Positions 58,730-64,000 of a stretch of 64,000 nt of DNA are shown here, piece after piece (position 1 is the first letter of the stretch; each line of letters starts with the position of its first letter). Source of the stretch: Pseudarthrobacter sp. NIBRBAC000502772 (GTDB lineage Bacteria; Actinomycetota; Actinomycetes; Actinomycetales; Micrococcaceae); assembly GCF_006517235.1 (NCBI RefSeq), contig NZ_CP041188.1:1488001-1552000 (forward strand), in the 5' to 3' direction. The notes beneath the pieces are model-generated. The model saw only the letters and a list, made by a program, of their open reading frames with translations, was not told where the DNA came from and did no database searches. The position numbers and the translations under genes are program-made.

Positions 58730-59989
58730 GTGGATGGCCATATTGGCCCGCCGCAATCGTCACTCGCCGGACCGGCCCCCGGACTCTTGGAATGGATCCA
58801 AATCACTACCGACACACCAGCTCCCGTGGGAATCCCGACGTCGGCCGTCAAGCCGTCGCGCACAGCTGCGGTGGATGATCCCGCCGTCGTGTCCTGGGTC
58901 GAGGCTGGCGAGAGCAACACCGCGCGGTGGCGCTCGGCGAACGGCAGGCCGGCGCCGGCGCGCGTCGAAGTGGTCACCGACTCCCTCACGGCCGATGAGG
59001 CGAACCGGATGGCGTCACAGGGGATCGCGATGCTCTGGCACGGTGACTTCCACAACGCGCGGCAGATCCTCAATGCCATGGACCGGCGCGTAGGCGCCGG
59101 AAAGAAGATCGCAGGAACTCCGGCCGAAAAGTTCTACCGGCATCGCCAGTCCCGCTCGCACCGCGCACGCATTCTTGGCCTGCTGCTGATTCCCCTTGAT
59201 CCGGGCCCTGTGGTGCCGCTGCGCCGCGCACCGGATATCCGGGAGGCTGCCGCTGAAGCGTACGGCGATATCGGCGAATCTTCCGTGGTGTCCCTGCATG
59301 AGCTTGTCGGGGCAATTGGCGCCCACGAGTGGCGACGGAACGGCGTCTACGTCGATGCCCTGCAGGGCCGCATCCACCCGCACTACGGCACGTTCTTCCC
59401 CACCCGGAGTGAGTATGTGGATCTCGTGGCCGCCGCGCCGCTGCCCGCTGACACGCTGGCGTTCGACGTCGGAACCGGCACCGGGGTGCTCGCTGCCATC
59501 CTCGCGCGCCGTGGCGTCCACCGCGTGATCGGGACGGACAATGAACCGCGGGCCATCGCCTGCGCCGGTGAGAATTTCCGGAACCTCGGTGTCCAGGACC
59601 GTGCTGAGGCCGTCCTGACCGACATGTTCCCGCCCGGACGGGCGCCGCTCGTGGTGTGCAACCCGCCCTGGATTCCGGCCACGCCGCATTCCACCCTGGA
59701 CAGCGCCGTCTACGACCCCGGGAGCAGGATGCTGTTCCGCTTCCTGAACGAACTCCCTGACCATCTGGAGCCGGGCGGTGAGGGCTGGCTTGTCCTCTCC
59801 GACCTGGCCGAGCACCTTGGCCTGCGGTCGCGTAACGATCTGCTGGCCGCCATCAACGCGGCCGGGCTGACGGTGGTGGATCGGCTCGACACCAAGCCGA
59901 CGCATCCGAAGGCATCGGACCGGGACGATCCTCTGTTCGAGGCGCGCGCGGCCGAGGTCACGTCCCTGTGGCGGCTTGTTCCGCGGTAG
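58730..59989 (+). CDS. Class I SAM-dependent methyltransferase (PrmC/HemK-like)
   Basis: 419 aa from a GTG at 58730; the true start may be up to 20 codons downstream. The N-terminal half is unusual (VVTDSLTADEANRMASQGIAMLWHGDFHNARQILNAMDRRV..., a segment I know from a group of actinobacterial methyltransferases). The catalytic half has motif I AFDVGTGTGVLAAILARRG, acidic loop GTDNEPRAIACA and motif IV APLVVCNPPWIPATP, the NPPW/NPPY motif used for N-methylation of Gln or nucleic-acid amines. Substrate unknown. Confidence 0.85.
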   Translation: MDGHIGPPQSSLAGPAPGLLEWIQITTDTPAPVGIPTSAVKPSRTAAVDDPAVVSWVEAGESNTARWRSANGRPAPARVEVVTDSLTADEANRMASQGIAMLWHGDFHNARQILNAMDRRVGAGKKIAGTPAEKFYRHRQSRSHRARILGLLLIPLDPGPVVPLRRAPDIREAAAEAYGDIGESSVVSLHELVGAIGAHEWRRNGVYVDALQGRIHPHYGTFFPTRSEYVDLVAAAPLPADTLAFDVGTGTGVLAAILARRGVHRVIGTDNEPRAIACAGENFRNLGVQDRAEAVLTDMFPPGRAPLVVCNPPWIPATPHSTLDSAVYDPGSRMLFRFLNELPDHLEPGGEGWLVLSDLAEHLGLRSRNDLLAAINAAGLTVVDRLDTKPTHPKASDRDDPLFEARAAEVTSLWRLVPR

Positions 59990-60267
59990 CCACAAGCTTC
60001 TGAACGGCCCCCTGATGAACCCTTTTCTCACCGAATTTCATTGCTGTGCCCGGGCGGCGGTGCCAAAATGGTCGGAGTACCTTAAATGAGCCGGAATGAC
60101 CCATGGGACAGGACCTAACACAGGGCGCTTTCCCCACGATCGGACCTCCGACTCTTCTCGACAGCCCGGCACGATTGCCGGGCACCTGGGCTCCGCCGTC
60201 GCGGTGAGTCCACGCCAAAGACGGCGCCATCCGTCGGTGGCGTGTGACCTCCATCGGAGGAACCAAA
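59990..60267 (+). other. Long leader of the MFS transporter operon
   Basis: 328 bases separate the methyltransferase and MFS genes. A hairpin GCCCGGC-N6-GCCGGGC lies at 60164-60183 and an accessible GGAGG at 60256-60260 can pair with the CCTCC eight bases before it. The last 51 bases encode the leader peptide below. Confidence 0.5.
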
Positions 60268-60321
60268 GTGTCTGTATGCCAGCTGATGAGCCCCTTCAAT
60301 GTGGGGGTGGGGCGAGCATGA
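60268..60321 (+). CDS. 17-residue leader peptide coupled to the MFS gene
   Basis: GTG 60268 to TGA 60319-60321 encodes MSVCQLMSPFNVGVGRA. GGAGG lies seven bases upstream of the GTG. The TGA overlaps the MFS ATG as ATGA, the same coupling seen between real genes here. CCTCC-ATC-GGAGG upstream could hide the ribosome site. The peptide contains one Cys; no known leader family is recognised. Confidence 0.5.
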   Translation: MSVCQLMSPFNVGVGRA

Positions 60322-61817
60322 CCCAGCAACCTCTCAAGAAACGCCGTCTCCGCGTTTCCGACGTCAATGTTGTTAACCACCGGACCCTCAGGAAAGCGCT
60401 CGGCGGGACCATCGTCGGCAACACCATGGAATGGTACGACGTCGGTGTGTTCGGTTATCTGATCACCACCATGGGCCCGGTGTTCCTGCCGGAAGCGGAC
60501 AAGGCCGTGCAGAACCTGTTCCTGCTGGGAACCTTCGGAGCCACGTTTATCGCCCGCCCGCTGGGTGGCGTCTTTTTCGGCTGGCTGGGCGACAAGATCG
60601 GCCGCCAGAAGGTCCTGGCGATGACCCTGATGCTTATGGCCGCGGCGACCTTCGTCGTCGGTCTCCTCCCGGGGTACTCGGTGCTGGGCATCTGGGCTGC
60701 CGTGCTGCTGGTGGTCACCAAGCTGGTGCAGGGCTTTTCCACAGGTGGCGAGTACGCGGGCGCGACGACGTTCGTCAGCGAGCACTCCCCGGACCACCGC
60801 CGCGGCTTCTTCGCCAGCTTCCTGGACATGGGCAGCTACCTGGGCTTTGCCATAGGGGCGGCTTTGGTGTCCGGTCTCCAGCTGACCCTGGGCCAGGCCG
60901 GGATGGAGGCCTGGGGCTGGCGCATTCCGTTCCTGATCGCCGGGCCCCTCGGCATCATCGCGATCTACTTCCGGATGAAAATTGAGGAATCGCCCGCGTT
61001 CCAGGCAACCCTCGAGGCAGAGGCCGAAGTGGCCAGGCATCCCGAAACCGGTGAGGTGCTCGGCCCCATGGGCCCGGTGGGAATCTTCAAGGCCTACTGG
61101 CAGAGGATCGTGCTGGCCATGATCCTCGTGGCCGCTGCCAATACGGTGGGCTACGCCCTGACGTCCTACATGCCCACGTACCTGACCACCAACAAGGGGT
61201 ACGACGAGATCAACGGGACTCTCCTGACCATCCCGGTCCTGGTGGCCATGTCCCTGTGCATCCCGCTGACCGGTCATCTCTCGGACCGGATCGGCCGGCG
61301 CCCCGTGCTGTGGATCGGTGCCATCAGCACGGTGGTGCTGTCGCTGCCAGCGTTCATTCTGATCGATATCGGGACCATCCCGGCCACGCTCACCGGCCTT
61401 GCCCTGGTCGCCTTCCCGGTCACGTTCTACGTTGCCAATCTCGCCTCGGCGCTGCCGGCGCTGTTCCCCACGGCCCACCGCTACGGGGCCATGGGCATCG
61501 CCTACAACTTCGCCGTGGCGATTTTCGGAGGCACCACGCCGTTCATTATTGCGAGCCTGATCCAGGTGACGGGCAACGACATGATGCCCGCGTACTACCT
61601 CATGGCCACCTCGGCAATCGCTGCGGTCACCATCTACTTCCTGCCGGAATCCGCCCGGAGGCACCTGCCAGGGTCGATGCCCAGCGTGGATTCGGACAGA
61701 GCCGCCCGCGAACTGGTGGCAACCCAGGACGATAACCCCATGCTGGACATGGACACGCTGCCCTTCGGCGCCAGCTATGAGGCCGCCAAGGCGGCACACG
61801 CGGGACCTGAAAAGTAG
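60318..61817 (+). CDS. MFS transporter, metabolite:H+ symporter (ProP-like) family
   Basis: 499 aa from ATG 60318 (GGGGTGGGG upstream). Twelve helices with MHS signatures: GTIVGNTMEWYDVGVFGYL, ARPLGGVFFGWLGDKIGRQKVL (loop 2-3), LVQGFSTGGEYAGATTFVSEHSPDHRRGFFASFLDMGSYLGF, and GHLSDRIGRRPVLW (loop 8-9). It is in the ProP/ShiA/KgtP group transporting betaine, proline, shikimate or dicarboxylates by proton symport. The C-terminal tail is long and acidic but is not a ProP-type coiled coil, so osmosensing is not indicated. Confidence 0.92.
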   Translation: MTQQPLKKRRLRVSDVNVVNHRTLRKALGGTIVGNTMEWYDVGVFGYLITTMGPVFLPEADKAVQNLFLLGTFGATFIARPLGGVFFGWLGDKIGRQKVLAMTLMLMAAATFVVGLLPGYSVLGIWAAVLLVVTKLVQGFSTGGEYAGATTFVSEHSPDHRRGFFASFLDMGSYLGFAIGAALVSGLQLTLGQAGMEAWGWRIPFLIAGPLGIIAIYFRMKIEESPAFQATLEAEAEVARHPETGEVLGPMGPVGIFKAYWQRIVLAMILVAAANTVGYALTSYMPTYLTTNKGYDEINGTLLTIPVLVAMSLCIPLTGHLSDRIGRRPVLWIGAISTVVLSLPAFILIDIGTIPATLTGLALVAFPVTFYVANLASALPALFPTAHRYGAMGIAYNFAVAIFGGTTPFIIASLIQVTGNDMMPAYYLMATSAIAAVTIYFLPESARRHLPGSMPSVDSDRAARELVATQDDNPMLDMDTLPFGASYEAAKAAHAGPEK

Positions 61818-61830
61818 GGCGGGGGAGTAC

Positions 61831-61865
61831 GACGGCGGCGCCCGGGTTTGGCGCCGACGGTCGCC
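61831..61865. repeat. 35-bp hairpin repeat, copy 2
   Basis: CGGCGCC and GGCGCCG form the stem. It exactly fills the gap between the convergent MFS and ArsR-SRPBCC stops and probably serves as their terminator. Confidence 0.75.
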
Positions 61866-62621
61866 TCAGGTGTACATGAGTGAGCCGGGGGTGGTGAGCT
61901 TTTCGCCGGTTTCGAGCCAGGTCTTCAGGCCGGAGAGGATCATCGGCCAGCCGCCGTAGAGCTGGTCGTTGGCGCCTTCGCGGAGCTGGTCGTGGGTGAC
62001 GGTGAGGTGGCAGGAATCGCCCACGGGTTCGATCTCCCAGGTGATGCGTGAGGTGCCTTCGGCCTTCACGTCCTCGCCCCAGAGCGCGGTCATGGTCTGG
62101 ACGAGTTTGCGTGGGGGATCGACTTCGATGTTTTCGCCTTCGCCCAGGAGTGCGCCGTCGGCCTTCGGGTTGCCCATCTCGAAGCGGCTGCCCGTGGTCC
62201 AGTCCGATTTGATGCTGTTGCCGAACTGGTACTTGCTGCGGATATCGCTGTCCGTGATAGCTTCCCAGAGCCGCTCCGGGGTGGTCTTGATGTAGATTTC
62301 GAAGATCTTTTCCATGGGACTTTCCAATCTGGTTTTGAGGTCGCTGAGTGCAGCGGCCCATGGTTGTGCATACTTGCTGACCCAGCGGTCGTGGACCAGG
62401 CGGATGGGCACCGGATTGAGGAAATGGAGTTTCTCGCGACCCCGACGGCGGGTGACCACCAGGCCGGCTTCCTCCAGCAGCTTGAGGTGCTTCATGACCC
62501 CATAACGGGTCATCTCGAAGTGGGCCTCGAGTGCATGGAGGGTCTGCCCGTCCTCCCGGAAGAGCTCATCGAGCAGGTCCCGGCGGGTGGGGTCGGCGAG
62601 GGCCTTGAATACGGCGTCCAC
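61866..62621 (-). CDS. ArsR regulator fused to an SRPBCC (AHSA1-like) domain
   Basis: 251 aa from a GTG at 62621. Residues 1-95 are a winged helix (VFKALADPTRRDLLDELFREDGQTLHALEAHFEMTRYGVMKHLKLLEEAGLVVTRRRGREKLHFLNPVPIRLVHDRWVSKY). Residues ~103-251 are a complete SRPBCC domain (KIFEIYIKTTPERLWEAITDSDIRSKYQFGN ... WEIEPVGDSCHLTVTHDQL ... GGWPMILSGLKTWLETGEKL). In many genomes these are two overlapping genes; here they are one chain, so the SRPBCC part could sense a ligand for the HTH. The promoter places transcription start at or next to the GTG, suggesting leaderless translation. Confidence 0.9.
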   Translation of the reverse strand: MDAVFKALADPTRRDLLDELFREDGQTLHALEAHFEMTRYGVMKHLKLLEEAGLVVTRRRGREKLHFLNPVPIRLVHDRWVSKYAQPWAAALSDLKTRLESPMEKIFEIYIKTTPERLWEAITDSDIRSKYQFGNSIKSDWTTGSRFEMGNPKADGALLGEGENIEVDPPRKLVQTMTALWGEDVKAEGTSRITWEIEPVGDSCHLTVTHDQLREGANDQLYGGWPMILSGLKTWLETGEKLTTPGSLMYT

Positions 62622-62627
62622 AGTTCA

Positions 62628-62657
62628 AGGATAGGTGACCATTTAGTCACATGTCAA
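62628..62657 (-). promoter_or_regulatory. Promoter and operator of the ArsR-SRPBCC gene
   Basis: On the minus strand: -35 TTGACA (62657-62652), 18-base spacer, -10 TATCCT (62633-62628), GTG start at 62621. Within the spacer, GTGAC-N6-GTCAC (62635-62650) is an inverted repeat well placed for autoregulation. Confidence 0.6.
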
Positions 62658-62756
62658 CGGGTTTTGGATGTCGTTCCTACGAAGACCTGATGGTCCAAGG
62701 CCAGTGAACGCCGGCACCGTCGGCGTCTGGAGCTGTACAAGCTCAAGAACCAGGCG

Positions 62757-63278
62757 GTGCAGGCGGAACAAGCCAGCCAGGCCCAGGTCGCTGCCCTGAT
62801 GGCAGCGCACGACGCCGTGAACCGGCGGTGGCTGGACTACGAGCTTGACGTGGGAAAACTCATCGACTTCCCGGTCATGACGGATGTGCGCGAACCTCTG
62901 ACGGTCGCCTTCCTCCGGGCCAAGCGCGAGGCGGACGGTTTGCGGCCGGCCAAGCCGGAGGAGATTACGACGGCGGCCCGGCTGGCGGAATACCGGGCGG
63001 CCGTGCACGGCTTCGAGCTGGCGTTCGACGTTGCGGAGCGGGAAGCCAAGCGGATCAAGGACAGCAACTTCACGGGGCCCGAACGCCAGCGGCTGGCAAC
63101 GGCCAGGAAGCTGCTCAACATCGCCTCCGACAACGCGGCGACACCTGCCGAACGGCAGACCGCGTACAAGCGCGCCCGGCGCGAGCTGGACGGTCTCATC
63201 GTCCTGCCCGAGGCCACGGTGGCTGCGCTGGAAGTAAAGATTGCCGGCGAACTGAACGCACCACACGCCCCGGAGTAA
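62757..63278 (+). CDS. Conserved hypothetical helical protein, probably N-terminally truncated
   Basis: 173 aa from a GTG at 62757. Mostly helical: VAALMAAHDAVNRRWLDYELDVGKLIDFPVMTDVREPLTVAFLRAKREADGLRP, LAEYRAAVHGFELAFDVAEREAKRIKDSNFTGPERQRLATARKLLNIASDNAATPAERQTAYKRARRELDGLIVLPEATVAALE. The frame remains protein-like before the GTG (WSKASERRHRRRLELYKLKNQA) back to a TGA at about 62685, with no start codon; this basic stretch looks like the region just after a membrane helix, so an N-terminal anchor has probably been lost. Function unknown. Confidence 0.6.
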   Translation: MQAEQASQAQVAALMAAHDAVNRRWLDYELDVGKLIDFPVMTDVREPLTVAFLRAKREADGLRPAKPEEITTAARLAEYRAAVHGFELAFDVAEREAKRIKDSNFTGPERQRLATARKLLNIASDNAATPAERQTAYKRARRELDGLIVLPEATVAALEVKIAGELNAPHAPE

Positions 63279-63286
63279 GGGAGTGC

Positions 63287-63316
63287 GACGGCGGTACCAG
63301 GGTTGGGTGCGGGCGC
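63287..63316. repeat. 35-bp hairpin repeat, degenerate copy 3
   Basis: GACGGCGGTACCAGGGTTGG, then GTGCGGGCGCC, resembling copies 1 and 2 but with a weakened stem. It follows the hypothetical gene. Confidence 0.5.
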
Positions 63317-63416
63317 CATCCGGCTGACCTGCGCCCAGGTAGCAACTAACCATTGACTACGGGTTCCAGCGGTCTAGCATGAGGCGCATCAGGACATTTG
63401 AAGGAGGAGATGTGTG

Positions 63417-63848
63417 ATGTCACGCGCCGAAGTAGAGCAGCTTGACGACCGCGGAATGGCCGCCTGGGACCAGCACGATACGGCGGCGTTCGCCGACCTG
63501 CTGGCCGATGATTTCACCTTTACGGATGTAATGGCCCCCGAGCCGTTCCGCACGCGGGAGCAGGTCCGGGCCTACATGGACACCTGGTTCATGGCGTTTC
63601 CGGATATGCGCGTCAGGACCACCCGGCGGGTGGTCAGTGATGACGAGGTGGCGGCGGAAGTGGAATTCACCGGCACAAACACCGGGCCGATGCGGATGGG
63701 GGACCAGGAAATTCCGGCCACGGGCAAATCCGTAGTGGGAACAGGAACCTATTTCGCTTCCGTCGCCGACGGAAAGATCGCCTCGTTCCGCGCCCATCCG
63801 GATGTTGCCGCACTGATGGGGCAGCTTGGGCTGATGCCCGGGATGTGA
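63417..63848 (+). CDS. SnoaL-like ester cyclase family protein
   Basis: 143 aa; ATG 63417 preceded by AAGGAGGAG (63401-63409). VEQLDDRGMAAWDQHDTAAFADLLADDFTFTDVMAPEPFRTREQVRAYMDTWFMAFPDMRVRTTRRVVSDDEVAAEVEFTGTNTGPMRMGDQEIPATGKSVVGTGTYFASVADGKIASFRAHPDVAALMGQLGLMP is an NTF2-like barrel. Related to the protein encoded at 18891-19328. Substrate unknown. Confidence 0.85.
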   Translation: MSRAEVEQLDDRGMAAWDQHDTAAFADLLADDFTFTDVMAPEPFRTREQVRAYMDTWFMAFPDMRVRTTRRVVSDDEVAAEVEFTGTNTGPMRMGDQEIPATGKSVVGTGTYFASVADGKIASFRAHPDVAALMGQLGLMPGM

Positions 63849-63881
63849 CCGGGGCGCGAGGCTGGCCAGCGCCGGCGCCCA

Positions 63882-63908
63882 GGGGGTGGTGAGCGTTTCG
63901 CCGGTTTC
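63882..63908 (-). pseudogene. Short remnant of an SRPBCC gene 3' end
   Basis: GGGGTGGTGAGCGTTTCGCC and the following GGTTTC match the 3' end of the ArsR-SRPBCC gene (around 61887-61912) almost base for base; translated on the minus strand it reads ETGETLTTP against ETGEKLTTP. The rest of the gene is absent. Confidence 0.6.
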
Positions 63909-64000
63909 CGGCGAGCTCGACTCGCCGCGCGCCCCGAGTAGGTTCGTGACCCAAAGCAACTATGCACCAGACTTAGGGGCGTGACGAACAAACCCCGTCC

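Noticed and set aside
63981..64000. GTGACGAACAAACCCCG at the right edge as a possible gene start (MTNKPR...)
   Set aside because: Only six codons are visible and there is no Shine-Dalgarno; could be a leaderless gene but cannot be supported.
1..64000. CRISPR arrays, rRNA, tRNA or complete insertion sequences
   Set aside because: No regularly spaced direct repeats, no conserved RNA genes and no transposase frames with terminal inverted repeats were seen on reading both strands.

Overview
The window is a high-GC chromosomal segment from an actinobacterium, most probably an Arthrobacter, Pseudarthrobacter or Paenarthrobacter relative. Reasons: dense G/C-ending codon use, frequent GTG starts, four-base gene overlaps, a TIGR03086 (mycothiol-type) protein, DUF6457, a TM0106-type RecB-like nuclease, an excalibur-domain nuclease, and short palindromic intergenic repeats of the kind I associate with this group. 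Assignment is from recognition only; no search was run. I saw no tRNA, rRNA, CRISPR array, complete insertion sequence or replication origin.

Layout. 0-4.3 kb: start of a RecB-like nuclease (off the left edge), a TerC membrane protein, a YdeP/FdhF-type molybdopterin oxidoreductase and a DUF6457 gene. 4.5-9.2 kb: a serine-hydrolase lipoprotein whose catalytic residues are replaced, then small stress or housekeeping genes. 9.3-14.8 kb: a tripartite tricarboxylate transporter (tctCBA), a divergent TcuA-type flavoprotein and its GntR regulator. 15-24.3 kb: assorted single genes, including an ArsR/SRPBCC-TIGR03086 pair bracketed by two copies of a 59-bp repeat, a glutamate-cysteine-ligase-like enzyme and the intact paralogue of the dead hydrolase. 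24.5-27.2 kb: a polar amino-acid ABC transporter. 27.3-31.7 kb: a secreted beta-propeller protein, a DMT exporter with a divergent MarR regulator and a large palindromic operator, an esterase and a GNAT. 31.8-38 kb: an ABC importer, glycerophosphodiesterase and LacI regulator, with two matching operators in front. 38-49.6 kb: decayed fragments, a Ser/Thr kinase with a partner lipoprotein, a GH13 enzyme, a PEP-synthase/rifampicin-phosphotransferase-like enzyme and several lipoproteins. 50.7-55 kb: an envelope island that looks less GC-rich (DUF1524-excalibur nuclease, coiled-coil protein, PASTA-like lipoprotein, PH-SHOCT protein). 55-64 kb: a membrane-bound serine hydrolase, a 5'-truncated MocR gene, DUF998, a methyltransferase, an MHS-type MFS transporter with a coupled leader peptide, and an ArsR-SRPBCC fusion.

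Two regions read as integrated systems: tctCBA/tcuA/GntR (import and oxidation of a tricarboxylate, controlled through repeated boxes in the divergent promoter) and the SBP/ATPase/permease/GDPD/LacI unit (uptake and hydrolysis of a phosphodiester or other organophosphate). The least explained unit is the 50.7-55 kb envelope island: adjacent proteins share a three-helix membrane module, three genes share the same unusual GGGGGAA ribosome-binding leader, and a terminator-shaped hairpin sits directly before the nuclease gene. The window also holds several gene remnants with intact relatives elsewhere in it (cupin, GNAT, SRPBCC tail) or truncated by junctions (MFS tail, MocR), showing repeated local duplication and decay.
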